Shown here piece by piece: positions 1-8,797 of a stretch of DNA of 64,000 bases (its first letter is position 1; every line of letters starts with the position of its first letter). This stretch comes from CAZPQK01 sp964588695. GTDB lineage: Bacteria > Krumholzibacteriota > Krumholzibacteriia > WVZY01 > JAKEHA01. The DNA is taken from contig CAZPQK010000003.1 in the NCBI GenBank assembly GCA_964588695.1, positions 62,001-126,000 on the forward strand, read 5' to 3'. The notes beneath the pieces are model-generated. The model did not search any database. It saw only the letters and a list, made by a program, of their open reading frames with translations, and was not told the DNA's origin. Position numbers and translations under genes: made by a program.

Positions 1-310
1 GGGTGCCGAAGGCTTTGAGGTGATCACCGCCAACAACGGTGAACTGGCCATCGAGAAGGCCAAAGCCGAAAAGCCCGACCTGGTCGTGCTAGACATTATG
101 ATGCCGGTGCTGGACGGCTACGAAACCTGCCGTCGGTTAAAGCGTGATCCGGAAACCAAAGGTATTCCGGTCGTGTTACTGACCGCGAAGGGTCGCGATG
201 TCGACAAGCGTTTAGGCTACGAAGCCGGCGCAGTTGACTACATTGTTAAGCCATTCAGTCCCAATCGGCTGATCGAAAGAATTCAGGAAATCATCGGGTG
301 TCGTAGCTAG
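1..310 (+). CDS. Response regulator receiver domain, 5'-truncated by window edge
   Basis: The open frame runs in from the left edge (first codon at 2) and ends in TAG at 308-310, so only the C-terminal ~100 residues are visible. They form a CheY-like receiver: the phospho-acceptor Asp is in VVLDIMMP (codon at 92), the conserved Thr is in LLTAKG, and the conserved Lys is in DYIVKPF (codon at 248). No output domain follows; the protein ends about ten residues after the last receiver helix. It is either a single-domain regulator or the last domain of a longer hybrid protein. A GTG at 20 lies inside the receiver fold and is not the real start. The partner kinase and target are not visible. Confidence 0.85.
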   Translation, partial: GAEGFEVITANNGELAIEKAKAEKPDLVVLDIMMPVLDGYETCRRLKRDPETKGIPVVLLTAKGRDVDKRLGYEAGAVDYIVKPFSPNRLIERIQEIIGCRS

Positions 311-358
311 GCCTGATGACGGAAACACGTTACATTCGCGTACACCGGGCGCGCTCCC

Positions 359-387
359 TTGCCGATAGGGATGCGGCGACGTATACT
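359..387 (+). promoter_or_regulatory. Sigma70-like promoter of priA, leaderless geometry
   Basis: TTGCCG (359-364), a 17-nt spacer, then TATACT (382-387). The priA ATG at 395 lies 7 nt after the -10, where transcription is expected to begin, and no Shine-Dalgarno sequence precedes it. Leaderless transcription is inferred from this spacing. Confidence 0.7.
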
Positions 388-394
388 TGCGCCC

Positions 395-2611
395 ATGAGT
401 GTCACTACCACGGAGCGTTACGCGGAAGTCGTCCTTCCGGTGCCGGTGGCAGCGGCCTTCACTTACGAAATTCCCGAGGACATGCAAGGCCGCGTCGCGA
501 TTGGGCGCCGTGTCGAAGTTGACTTTGGCCGACGCACGCTCAGCGGTGTCGTTGTGGGGCTGCGTCACGATACCGACGTTGCTCGGGTAAAACCGCTTCG
601 TAAACTCTACCAAACCTATCTTCCAGAAACTCTTCTACAACTGTCCAACTGGATCGCCGAATACTACGGCTGTTCGGTTGGCGAGGCTGTCCAGTCGGCG
701 TTGCCGCCCAGCTTGAAAGCGTCGCAAACCCGCGCGCCGCATCGGGGTGCGTTGAAGCTTACCGTTTCTGACGAGAGCACGGCCGAAGCGCAGCAACAAC
801 TCAAGCGCGCAAGAAAACAAAACGAACTGTTTACCGCGGTGCGCGACGCCGGCGGCGTTATGTCGGCCCAACGGATTGCCGAACTGGGTTTTGGACGCGC
901 CATCGTCGACGGTTTGGTGGCCAAAGGATTTGCGGTAGTTGACGAATCGGTCGCTCCTTCGGCGTTGGAGTCGGTGGAAGGTACGGTTACCCAGCTTACC
1001 GACGAGCAAAGTCGGGCGCTTGAACACCTTGAGGCTACCCTTAGCAAGGGTGCGTTTTCGCCCACGCTGCTATATGGCGTAACCGGCAGCGGAAAAACCG
1101 AGGTGTACTTGCGCGCCGCCCGCAAGGTGCTCGACCAGGGCGGGGGGTGCATTGTGCTGGTGCCCGAAATTGGATTGCTTCCACAAGCGCGCGCACGCTA
1201 TCGAAAGTTCTTTGGCGACAACGTCGCCATCATGCATAGCCGCATGACCGGGCCGGAACGTTATGAGGTATGGGCGGCGGCGGAGCGAGGTGACGTTCGT
1301 CTGGTAGTGGGGCCGCGGTCGGCGGTGTTTACTCCGATCAAGAATTTGCGACTCGTTATTGTCGACGAGGAACAGGACGACTCGTACAAGCAGGACGATA
1401 AGCCTCGATACCATGCGCGCAACGTGGCGTTGATGCGCGGTAAGTACGACAACGCCGTCGTCGTAATGGGATCGGCAACGCCTTCGGCCGAGACCATGCG
1501 GTGGTCAAAAGACGGCAAGTACACGACCGCCGAGTTGCGCCACCGAGCGCAAGGTGCGCCGCTACCCGACATCGAACTTGTGGACATGCGACAACAGGAT
1601 CGGCTGCAGGGTGTGTTCTCTCCCCATTTGATTGGCGCGCTGCAAAAGAGCATTGACCAGGGCGAACAGACGATTCTTTTTTTGAACAAACGCGGTCACG
1701 CTCGTTACGTGCAATGCAACTCATGCGGCTGGGTGGGAACGTGTAAGAACTGTGACATTTCGTTGACGTACCACCGGGTGGGCAACCGTTTGAAGTGTCA
1801 CTTTTGCGGATACGAACGCCGGTCGGTAACCAACTGCGACGAATGTAAAAGTCCGCGGCTGTCGTTTGCAGGCATCGGGACTCAGCGAATCGAAACCGAG
1901 CTGGCCGGTCTCTTTCCCGGAGTCGCGGTTCTGCGCATGGACGCCGATACCACCAGCGGCAAGCACGGCCACCAGCGGATTCTCGAACAGTTTTCTACGG
2001 GGAAGTATCCGATTCTGCTGGGAACGCAGATGGTCACTAAAGGCCACCACTTTCCCAACGTGAGCCTGGTGGGCGTGATCAGCGCTGAGGATTCGCTCAA
2101 TTATCCCGACTTTCGCGCGGCCGAACGAACGTTTCAGCAACTCACTCAGGTGTCGGGTCGGGCTGGCCGAAGCACCCAGCAGGGCCGGGTCATCATTCAA
2201 ACTTTTACCCCCGATCATGCGGTTTTTCAGCACCTTCGACGGCACGACTACGACGGATTTATGGCACAAGAGCTGGCCGCCCGGCGAGCGCTCCGTTACC
2301 CCCCGTTTGCGCGCATCGTGCTGGCGTCGTGCTCGGCGCGTAACCCCAATATTTTACGTATGGTTATGACGAAATGGGCGCAGCTCATGAGGACCGGTCT
2401 GGATGCCACCCGGGTGCAGGTTCTAGGGCCCACGCCACCCCTAATTGCACGGGTAAACAACCGCTTTCGGGAACAGATTCTGGTCAAAGGCGGTATAAAA
2501 CAAGTAGATAAGGACCAAATGCTGGCCTGGTTTAGGGACACAACCGCGTCCACCCCTGGAGGCGCGGGGGTGGAATTGAGATGGGACGTGGACCCCGAGT
2601 CGTTCTTGTAA
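395..2611 (+). CDS. priA: Primosomal protein N' (replication restart helicase PriA)
   Basis: 3'-5' superfamily 2 DNA helicase that reloads the replisome at stalled forks; 738 aa, a normal length. In order: an N-terminal DNA-binding domain (VLPVPVAAAFTYEIPED near residue 15), Walker A GVTGSGKT (about 228-235), a Walker B region reading DEEQDDSYKQ, and an eight-cysteine zinc-binding insertion (CNSCG...CKNC...CHFCG...CDEC, about 440-485). The C-terminal helicase core includes a QVSGRAGR motif. The usual DEEH box is DEEQ here. I start at the ATG at 395, not the in-frame ATG at 359, because family members begin just before the VLPVP block and a promoter -10 sits directly upstream. Identity is certain from domain order and zinc cysteines. 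Confidence 0.96.
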   Translation: MSVTTTERYAEVVLPVPVAAAFTYEIPEDMQGRVAIGRRVEVDFGRRTLSGVVVGLRHDTDVARVKPLRKLYQTYLPETLLQLSNWIAEYYGCSVGEAVQSALPPSLKASQTRAPHRGALKLTVSDESTAEAQQQLKRARKQNELFTAVRDAGGVMSAQRIAELGFGRAIVDGLVAKGFAVVDESVAPSALESVEGTVTQLTDEQSRALEHLEATLSKGAFSPTLLYGVTGSGKTEVYLRAARKVLDQGGGCIVLVPEIGLLPQARARYRKFFGDNVAIMHSRMTGPERYEVWAAAERGDVRLVVGPRSAVFTPIKNLRLVIVDEEQDDSYKQDDKPRYHARNVALMRGKYDNAVVVMGSATPSAETMRWSKDGKYTTAELRHRAQGAPLPDIELVDMRQQDRLQGVFSPHLIGALQKSIDQGEQTILFLNKRGHARYVQCNSCGWVGTCKNCDISLTYHRVGNRLKCHFCGYERRSVTNCDECKSPRLSFAGIGTQRIETELAGLFPGVAVLRMDADTTSGKHGHQRILEQFSTGKYPILLGTQMVTKGHHFPNVSLVGVISAEDSLNYPDFRAAERTFQQLTQVSGRAGRSTQQGRVIIQTFTPDHAVFQHLRRHDYDGFMAQELAARRALRYPPFARIVLASCSARNPNILRMVMTKWAQLMRTGLDATRVQVLGPTPPLIARVNNRFREQILVKGGIKQVDKDQMLAWFRDTTASTPGGAGVELRWDVDPESFL

Positions 2612-2637
2612 AGCGTTGCCCCGCATTGCGAATCGGC

Positions 2638-2667
2638 TTGACAGACACCATCGGTACGACCTATATA
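2638..2667 (+). promoter_or_regulatory. Strong sigma70-like promoter upstream of TPR lipoprotein
   Basis: TTGACA (2638-2643), an 18-nt spacer, then TATATA (2662-2667), giving a start near 2674. This is 230 nt before the lipoprotein ATG, so the transcript has a long leader or carries a small RNA. In the leader, GCGGC-GTAA-GCCGC (2761-2774) forms a 5-bp hairpin with a GNRA-type loop. A second -10-like TATAAA lies at 2807-2812 with no good -35. Nothing else in the 2612-2906 gap is recognisable. Confidence 0.65.
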
Positions 2668-2906
2668 CGGACTAGATCCCCACACGGATGCGGCGCATAG
2701 CCCGGTCGGAGGGGATCACGCGCTACCTCCCAAATCGCTAATCACCACCACATCGTTTGCGCGGCGTAAGCCGCAGCGGTTCTATTTTCGACGTACGAAA
2801 CCTGGCTATAAAACGTAGCGCCCCTGGGCTAGATGGCTTATCGCTTAATGCAACAATACCTGTGGGAACGGACTAACTAGGATTCCCCGAACTGGAGGAC
2901 TCAACA

Positions 2907-3986
2907 ATGAAACGCAACAGTCGTTGGCTACCGATCATCGGATTTCTCGGGTTGGCAGCGATGGTTATTACGGGCTGCCAATCGGTCGCTACCACTAGCG
3001 CCAAGCTTCGTAACCAGGAAGGCAACTTTGATCTGGCGTTGGATCTTTGCCGACAAGCACTGGCCGAAAACCCCATGGATGCGGAAGCACATTTCCAAAT
3101 GGGTTTTGCCTACAGCAAGCTCGACAGTATGGCCGAAGCCTATAGCGCTTTCTCAAAAGCTGCGGAGCTTGATCCCAAGAAAAAGAAAGACGCCGAAAAC
3201 AACATTCAAAGTAACTTCGCCAAGCATTACAAGCTGGGTCAAAGCGCATACAAGCGTAAAGACTACGCGACCGCCGCGACCGAATTTGAACTTGCCCGCG
3301 ACGCCAACCCGGAAGAGTCGCGTGCGTACTACAACCTCGGCGTTGCCTATGGTCGCCTGGCAGAAAACGACTCGTCGAAGCGTCAAATGGCGATCGACGC
3401 TTACGACAAAGTGTTGGAACTCTCCGACCCCAGCGACGTGACGTATGTTAACGCGTTGTCGGGAGCCGGCCGCGAGTTGGTACGCGCCGGTCGCGCGGAA
3501 GACGCGCGCGAGCGTTTCAGCCGCCTGATCGAAGAAGACCCGACCAACTACAAGATGATCGAAGAAATCGGCAACGACTTGTTAAACCAGCAGGACTGGA
3601 ACGGTGCTGCGGTGTTCTTGAAGATGGCGGCCGACGCACGCGAGCGGATCGACAGCGAAGACTTTACGCTGTACTACAACATCGGCGCAGCGCTTTACAA
3701 CCTGCGCAAAGACGATCCGGCCGCACTGCAAGAGGCGATTACGTTTTACGAAAAAGCGCTGGATGTGCAACCCGATGAACCGCAAACAATGTTCAACATT
3801 GTTGCTGCTCACGTGTCGTTGGAAAACTGGACCGAAGCGTCGGAGTGGTGTGAACGCTACGTCGATGTTCAGTCGAGTGATCCCAAAGGTTGGCAAATGT
3901 TGGCGCGTTGCTATAGCGAGCTTGACGAAAAGGACAAGGCCCGCGAAGCGATGAAGCGCGCTTCGGAGCTCCGCGGAGGCCAGTAA
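2907..3986 (+). CDS. TPR-repeat lipoprotein of unknown function
   Basis: 359 aa. The N-terminus is a lipoprotein signal peptide: basic KRNSR, a hydrophobic stretch, then lipobox VITG-C with the lipidated Cys at residue 24. The rest is a run of tetratricopeptide units with alternating small and aromatic positions and pairs such as A-x-x-x-P; clear units start near residues 55, 105, 135, 215 and 255. Such proteins usually scaffold envelope complexes at the membrane; no specific partner is indicated here. A good Shine-Dalgarno (GGAGG) precedes the ATG. The gene stands alone between its own promoter and a terminator, so it is probably monocistronic. Confidence 0.85.
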   Translation: MKRNSRWLPIIGFLGLAAMVITGCQSVATTSAKLRNQEGNFDLALDLCRQALAENPMDAEAHFQMGFAYSKLDSMAEAYSAFSKAAELDPKKKKDAENNIQSNFAKHYKLGQSAYKRKDYATAATEFELARDANPEESRAYYNLGVAYGRLAENDSSKRQMAIDAYDKVLELSDPSDVTYVNALSGAGRELVRAGRAEDARERFSRLIEEDPTNYKMIEEIGNDLLNQQDWNGAAVFLKMAADARERIDSEDFTLYYNIGAALYNLRKDDPAALQEAITFYEKALDVQPDEPQTMFNIVAAHVSLENWTEASEWCERYVDVQSSDPKGWQMLARCYSELDEKDKAREAMKRASELRGGQ

Positions 3987-3992
3987 GCATTT

Positions 3993-4040
3993 CCGTTCGG
4001 GTTGGCCCCTTCGGGGGCCAGCTTGGAACGGGGATTGCTT
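3993..4040 (+). terminator. Terminator after TPR lipoprotein
   Basis: Perfect 7-bp stem TGGCCCC (4003-4009) / GGGGCCA (4014-4020) closed by a stable C(TTCG)G loop, nested inside an outer CCGTTC (3993-3998) / GAACGG (4026-4031) stem and followed by a modest T-rich stretch. Confidence 0.7.
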
Positions 4041-4164
4041 TGTTTAGCCAGGAGGCTAATGACCCTAACTGTTAACGCCGCACACGCCGCATAGGCACAC
4101 GCAACGCCCTCATTTTTAATAAGTTTCCGAAGAACGATATAACCCTGGCTCGTTTGGCGGGGTA

Positions 4165-4281
4165 ATGAACGCCTATCAACGTGGTGATAAATTTCCATTC
4201 AAACCTCTTGGGCTGTGTTTCAGGCGCAGCACTAACTCCAACCCACCTTTAGTTAATGGCTACCAAAAAAGAGACTGTTAA
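4165..4281 (+). CDS. Possible 38-aa upstream ORF overlapping the rho start
   Basis: An ATG at 4165 with a weak GGCGGGG Shine-Dalgarno opens a 38-codon frame ending at 4279-4281, 26 nt inside rho in a different frame. It could be a leader peptide coupled to rho translation, because rho itself has no clear ribosome-binding site. The peptide has no recognisable similarity. E. coli also has a short ORF upstream of rho, but no sequence resemblance is claimed. It may be chance. Confidence 0.25.
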   Translation: MNAYQRGDKFPFKPLGLCFRRSTNSNPPLVNGYQKRDC

Positions 4282-5542
4282 AGAAAAAGACGCGATGGAC
4301 ATCGCGGAACTAAAGAACAAGACCATCATGGAACTGCTGGAAGTTGCCAACGACTTGAAGCTCGAAGGCACCAGTAGCATGCGAAAACAGGAGCTTATTT
4401 TTAAGATCCTGGAAGCACAGACCCAGCAGAACGGCCTGATCTTTGCCGAAGGTGTTTTGCAAGTGCTGCCCGAAGGCTACGGCTTCTTGCGATCGCCCGA
4501 CTACAACTACCTACCCGGTCCTGACGACATTTACGTCTCGCCTTCGCAGATCAAAAAGTTTGACCTTCGTACCGGCGACACCATATCAGGACAGATCCGT
4601 TCGCCGAAAGATTCCGAGCGCTACTTTGCGCTGCTGCGAGTCGAAGCGGTAAACCATGAACACCCCGACGTTGCCAAGGCCAAGCCATTCTTTGACAACC
4701 TCACGCCGCTTTATCCGGAAGAAATCCTCGACCTCGAGTTCAAAGCCGAAGACCTGTCGACCCGTTTGATCAACTTGCTTGCTCCCATCGGCAAAGGTCA
4801 GCGAAGCTTAATTGTGGCGCCACCGCGCACCGGTAAAACCGTATTGCTGCAAAAGATCGCCAACGCGATCGCGGAAAACCACAAAGAGGTCTATCTGATG
4901 GTGCTGCTTATTGACGAGCGCCCAGAAGAAGTCACCGACATGGAGCGATCGGTTCGTGGAGAGGTTATTTCTTCGACGTTTGACGAACCCGCCGAACGTC
5001 ACGTCCAGGTTTCCGACATGGTCATCGAAAAGGCCAAGCGTCTGGTCGAACACGGCCGCGACGTGGTGATTCTGCTCGACTCCATCACCCGTCTGGCGCG
5101 CGCCCACAACGCGGTTGTACCCCACTCGGGCAAGATCCTTTCTGGTGGTGTGGACTCCAACGCGCTACAGCGTCCCAAGCGCTTCTTCGGCGCCGCGCGA
5201 AACATCGAAGGCAACGGTAGCCTCACGATTGTCGCCACCGCGTTGGTCGAAACCGGCTCGCGGATGGACGAGGTCATCTTTGAGGAATTCAAAGGCACCG
5301 GTAACCAGGAACTGGTTCTGGACCGCCGCCTCTCCGACAAGCGGGTCTTTCCGGCGGTCGATATTTTCCGCTCCGGAACCCGGAAAGAGGAGCTTCTTAT
5401 CGACAAGAAGGACCTCGACAAGATTTGGATTCTCCGCAAGTTCTTAAACGAGAAACCGTTGATGGAGGCCATGGAGTTCCTGCTCGACAAGATGGGCAAG
5501 TCCAAGAGCAACGAGCAGTTCCTCAAGTCCATGAACGCCTAG
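4256..5542 (+). CDS. rho: Transcription termination factor Rho
   Basis: Hexameric RNA-dependent ATPase that releases transcripts; 428 aa, close to the compact family size. It has an N-terminal Rho helix bundle (about 15-55), a cold-shock-like RNA-binding domain (GYGFLRSPDYNYLPGPDDIYVS, about 74-95), Walker A APPRTGKT (188-195), and a RecA-type core with LLIDERPEEVTDM and the Q/R-loop region SGGVDSNALQRPKRFFGAARN. It lacks the long disordered insertion seen in some phyla. A 224-nt leader separates it from the previous terminator; a possible -10 TATAAC is at 4138-4143 with a poor -35. No Shine-Dalgarno precedes the ATG. The leader is long enough for autoregulation, as known for rho in other bacteria; that is inference. 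Confidence 0.97.
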   Translation: MATKKETVKEKDAMDIAELKNKTIMELLEVANDLKLEGTSSMRKQELIFKILEAQTQQNGLIFAEGVLQVLPEGYGFLRSPDYNYLPGPDDIYVSPSQIKKFDLRTGDTISGQIRSPKDSERYFALLRVEAVNHEHPDVAKAKPFFDNLTPLYPEEILDLEFKAEDLSTRLINLLAPIGKGQRSLIVAPPRTGKTVLLQKIANAIAENHKEVYLMVLLIDERPEEVTDMERSVRGEVISSTFDEPAERHVQVSDMVIEKAKRLVEHGRDVVILLDSITRLARAHNAVVPHSGKILSGGVDSNALQRPKRFFGAARNIEGNGSLTIVATALVETGSRMDEVIFEEFKGTGNQELVLDRRLSDKRVFPAVDIFRSGTRKEELLIDKKDLDKIWILRKFLNEKPLMEAMEFLLDKMGKSKSNEQFLKSMNA

Positions 5543-5594
5543 GGGCGCAAGGCGGGCAGTGCCCGACCCCGGGCCACTTGAGGCTTTCCGGGGG

Positions 5595-5623
5595 TTGCCA
5601 CCAGGGCCGTAAATCCTTATAAT
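5595..5623 (+). promoter_or_regulatory. Strong promoter for the rpmE operon
   Basis: TTGCCA (5595-5600), a 17-nt spacer, TATAAT (5618-5623). Predicted start near 5630, giving a leader of about 35 nt before rpmE. It separates rpmE-DUF1385-prfA-prmC-murA transcription from rho. Confidence 0.75.
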
Positions 5624-5664
5624 CAGCGGACTTGTTTTTGACAGTCTCAGGAGTAATGACCAAA

Positions 5665-5922
5665 ATGAAAAAAGAAATTCATCCCGATTATCATCCGGTG
5701 GTTTTCGTCGATCCGAGTGTTGGCTACGAACTCGTCAGCCGCTCGACGCTGACCAGCGGCGAAAAACGCGACATCGATGGCGTCGAACATTACGTGATCC
5801 GTATGGAGATTTCGTCGGCGTCTCACCCGTTCTTCACCGGCAAGCAAAAGCTGGTTGATACCGCAGGCCGCGTGGAACGTTTTCGTCAGAAGTACAACTA
5901 CACCGACGCCGAGAAAAAATAG
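5665..5922 (+). CDS. rpmE2: 50S ribosomal protein L31, type B (zinc-independent)
   Basis: 85 aa. It starts MKKEIHPDYHPVVFVD, the signature of the type B paralogue, and contains no cysteine, so it lacks the zinc ribbon of type A L31. Type B usually replaces type A under zinc shortage; here it may be the only L31, which the window cannot show. I choose the ATG at 5665 because it gives the canonical N-terminus; AGGAG lies 11 nt upstream, and an ATG at 5656 is only 2 nt from it. It heads the run leading into prfA and prmC. Confidence 0.9.
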   Translation: MKKEIHPDYHPVVFVDPSVGYELVSRSTLTSGEKRDIDGVEHYVIRMEISSASHPFFTGKQKLVDTAGRVERFRQKYNYTDAEKK

Positions 5923-5930
5923 GAACTGCG

Positions 5931-6836
5931 ATGTCCGAGAAGCGCATGAGCGTCGGCGGTCAGGCGGTTATCGAAGGGGTCATGATGCGATCCCCGACAT
6001 ACTACGCCACCGCGGTGCGAACGCCGCAGGGATCAATCGTTATTCAAAAGAACCGGTTCGTGGGACTCACGCACCGGTTCAAATTTTTGAATATCCCTAT
6101 TCTTCGCGGCGGCATCAACCTGGTCGAAACCATGTGGATTGGGATCCAGTCCCTTTCCTATTCGGCCACTCAAGCCATGGACGAAGAGGAACAAAAACAG
6201 CAAAGCGAGTTCATGAAGAACCTGTCGATCTTTGGGTCGGTTGTGTTCGCGTTGGGGATTGGCTTCCTGCTGTTCTTTCTGATTCCGTTGTGGCTGACCG
6301 AACTCACCAAGGTTGAAAACAGCATTGTGTTTAACCTCATCGATGGTGTGTTTCGTCTCGCCATTTTCTTGGGTTACATTTTGTTGATTGCGCGTTGGTC
6401 CGAAATGCAGCGCATTTTTATGTACCATGGCGCCGAACACAAAACCATCTACACGTTTGAAGACGGCAAGGACCTTACCGTCGACAACGCACGACCGTAC
6501 ACGACACTCCATCCGCGTTGTGGTACCAGTTTCTTGTTGGTTGTTATGCTGGTGAGTATTTTCGTGTTTGCACTTCTGGGTAAGCCGATCACCTGGGGCG
6601 ATCGCATGTTGCGCTTTGCCATGATTCCGGTCATCGGCGGCGTTGCTTTCGAGTTTATTAAGCTCTCGGCGAAAGAAAACTTTGCCAGGTGGATGGGATT
6701 CGCCATTTGGCCGGGACTCACGCTGCAACGCGTTACCACCACCGAGCCCACCGACGACATGTTGGAAGTCGCCATCGCCGCGCTGGAAGCGTGCTTGGAC
6801 TACGAATCGGTTAAGCTAGAAGTCCCCGCCGCTTAA
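5931..6836 (+). CDS. DUF1385 integral membrane protein
   Basis: 301 aa. It opens with the family hallmark SVGGQAVIEGVMMRSP. Hydrophobic segments lie near residues 98-122 and 140-160, with a further pair near 200-245. A central HGAEHKTIYTFE motif is rich in possible metal ligands, and HPRCGTSF follows it. Function is unknown; the family is widely found between rpmE and prfA, as here. The spacing (AGGAA Shine-Dalgarno, 8-nt gap from rpmE) suggests co-transcription with the translation genes. Confidence 0.85.
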   Translation: MSEKRMSVGGQAVIEGVMMRSPTYYATAVRTPQGSIVIQKNRFVGLTHRFKFLNIPILRGGINLVETMWIGIQSLSYSATQAMDEEEQKQQSEFMKNLSIFGSVVFALGIGFLLFFLIPLWLTELTKVENSIVFNLIDGVFRLAIFLGYILLIARWSEMQRIFMYHGAEHKTIYTFEDGKDLTVDNARPYTTLHPRCGTSFLLVVMLVSIFVFALLGKPITWGDRMLRFAMIPVIGGVAFEFIKLSAKENFARWMGFAIWPGLTLQRVTTTEPTDDMLEVAIAALEACLDYESVKLEVPAA

Positions 6837-6860
6837 CCGTACCTCTTTCCCAATACATCA

Positions 6861-7922
6861 ATGGATCAATTCGAGCAAATTATTGCCAAATACCAGGACT
6901 TGGAAAATCAGTTGGCCGACAACGAAGTGTTGTCCAACCAGAGTCGCTATCAGAAAGTCGCCAAAGAGCACGCCGACATGAAAGAACTTGTCGGCGTTGT
7001 GCGACGGTTGATGAAGCTGGATCGAACGATCGCCGACAACAAAGAAGTGATCGCCGCCGACGAGGACGACGAACTGGTCGAACTGGCGCGCGGCGAGTTG
7101 GAAGACCTCACTACCGAGCGCGAAGAACTGGGCGATAAGTTCCAGATGCTCATGGTTCCTAAGGATCCCAACGACAGTAAAAACACGATTGTCGAAATTC
7201 GCGCTGGTGCGGGCGGGGAAGAGTCGGGGTTGTTTGCCGCCGATCTGTTTCGGATGTACACCCGTTACGTCGAAAAAGAAGGCTGGAAGATGGAAGTGTT
7301 GAGCAGCCACGACACCGGTATCGGCGGATTCAAGGAAGTGATTTTTAGCGTAGTGGGCAATGGCGCGTACGGCCGGCTCAAGTACGAAAGCGGTGTTCAT
7401 CGCGTGCAACGGGTTCCGGCGACCGAGTCGCAAGGCCGAGTGCATACCTCGGCCGCTTCGGTAGCGGTTTTGCCCGAGGCCGAAGAGGTCGAGATCGACA
7501 TTCACGAAAATGATTTGCGCATCGATGTGTATCGTTCCAGCGGCCCCGGCGGGCAAAGCGTTAACACCACCGATAGCGCCGTCCGCATTACCCACATCCC
7601 GACCGGGTTGGTGGTAAGTTGCCAGGACGAAAAGTCACAAATCAAGAACAAAGCCAAAGCGATGCGGGTTTTGCGGGCCCGACTATTTGAGCAAGCACAA
7701 AAAGAAAAAGACGCCGAACTGTCCGCCGAACGCCGCAGCCAGATTGGCTCGGGCGATCGGAGTGCTAAGATTCGAACCTACAACTTTCCGCAGCAGCGCG
7801 TCACCGACCACCGGATTGGTTTTACCACGCACCGACTCAACGAGATTCTGGCTGGAGAGATCGACGAACTCATAGACGCGTTGATTCAGGCCGATACTAT
7901 GGAAAAGCTTAAGCAGGCGTGA
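6861..7922 (+). CDS. prfA: Peptide chain release factor 1
   Basis: Class I release factor for UAA and UAG; 353 aa. The catalytic GGQ loop is in SSGPGGQSVN (about 227-236), preceded by the conserved VEIRAGAGGEES block (about 112) and the HRVQRVPATESQGRVHTS block that includes the codon-recognition region. RF1 rather than RF2 is indicated by the genomic context beside prmC and the PAT-type tripeptide in RVPATE. It ends TGA, overlapping prmC by 4 nt (ATGA). RF1 should carry most of the termination load in this genome, because nearly all genes seen here end in TAA or TAG. Confidence 0.95.
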   Translation: MDQFEQIIAKYQDLENQLADNEVLSNQSRYQKVAKEHADMKELVGVVRRLMKLDRTIADNKEVIAADEDDELVELARGELEDLTTEREELGDKFQMLMVPKDPNDSKNTIVEIRAGAGGEESGLFAADLFRMYTRYVEKEGWKMEVLSSHDTGIGGFKEVIFSVVGNGAYGRLKYESGVHRVQRVPATESQGRVHTSAASVAVLPEAEEVEIDIHENDLRIDVYRSSGPGGQSVNTTDSAVRITHIPTGLVVSCQDEKSQIKNKAKAMRVLRARLFEQAQKEKDAELSAERRSQIGSGDRSAKIRTYNFPQQRVTDHRIGFTTHRLNEILAGEIDELIDALIQADTMEKLKQA

Positions 7923-8785
7923 TGACTCCCACGGTAGCGACATTGCTGGCCCGTGGAGCAGCGGTTCTTGGCGAACACGGGGTTCCGAACGCGCGCAAGA
8001 ACTCCGAGTGGATGCTTTCGCAGGTGCTCGAGTTTTCCTACACCGACTTGTTGTTACGAAGCGAAGACGTCGTCGAAGATACCGCCGCCACGAAGTTCTG
8101 GTCGTACGTGCAGCGACGTTCCCGTCGTGAACCGTTGCAGCACATATTGGGTAACACCGAGTTTATGTCGCTACCTTTGGCAGTGCGGCCGGGTGTGTTC
8201 GTACCGCGTCCCGACACCGAGACGCTGGTCGAGCGCGTTGAAGCTTTTCTGTCCGACAACCCAACGCGTCCGCGCATCGGCCTGGACTTGTGTACCGGGA
8301 GCGGAGCGATTGCGGTCGCGCTGGCCGCACGAAATCCCGGGCTGCATGTTACCGCTGTGGATGTGAACCCGGCGGCGGTTGACCTCACCCGGCAGAACGC
8401 GGCCATCAACACGGTCGACAACGGCGTGGTTGCCGTCGAGTCCGACGCGTTGACGTTTCTGCAAAACTCCGACGTTCTCTTTGACGTCATTACTTGCAAT
8501 CCTCCCTACATCGCCAGCGACGAAATCCCCTCACTGCCAATCGAAGTGCGCGAGCACGATCCGCGCGCGGCCCTCGACGGTGGCGCTAGCGGCCTGGTGT
8601 TCTACGAAGCACTTGCACCCCTTGCACGCAAAGCACTTCATCCCGGCGGAATGGTCGCGTTTGAAATTGGCGATACCCAGGGCCAGGCGGTATCGTCTAT
8701 TCTGGAACGCGCTGGTTTTGCCGGTGTGAAAGTGATCAAGGATTACGGTGCACGCGACCGCGTGGTCACCGCAGTGCTCGACTAA
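7919..8785 (+). CDS. prmC: Release factor glutamine methyltransferase
   Basis: 288 aa. Methylates the Gln of the GGQ motif in release factors, matching its position immediately after prfA with a 4-nt overlap that implies translational coupling. It has an N-terminal helical domain (to about 85), an SAM-binding motif LDLCTGSGAIAVALA (about 120-134), and the catalytic NPPY in TCNPPYIASDE (about 192-202). Length and order are typical. Confidence 0.95.
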   Translation: MMTPTVATLLARGAAVLGEHGVPNARKNSEWMLSQVLEFSYTDLLLRSEDVVEDTAATKFWSYVQRRSRREPLQHILGNTEFMSLPLAVRPGVFVPRPDTETLVERVEAFLSDNPTRPRIGLDLCTGSGAIAVALAARNPGLHVTAVDVNPAAVDLTRQNAAINTVDNGVVAVESDALTFLQNSDVLFDVITCNPPYIASDEIPSLPIEVREHDPRAALDGGASGLVFYEALAPLARKALHPGGMVAFEIGDTQGQAVSSILERAGFAGVKVIKDYGARDRVVTAVLD

Positions 8786-8797
8786 CCGGAGTTTCTT

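Noticed and set aside
359..395. Upstream ATG at 359 as the priA start
   Set aside because: It overlaps the -35 element and adds 12 residues not found in the family.
2688..2741. 17-codon ORF in the lipoprotein leader
   Set aside because: No Shine-Dalgarno and too short to separate from chance.
5543..5594. Rho-gene terminator in the GC-rich gap (GGGCAGTGCCC palindrome)
   Set aside because: Short stem with no T-run; not convincing.
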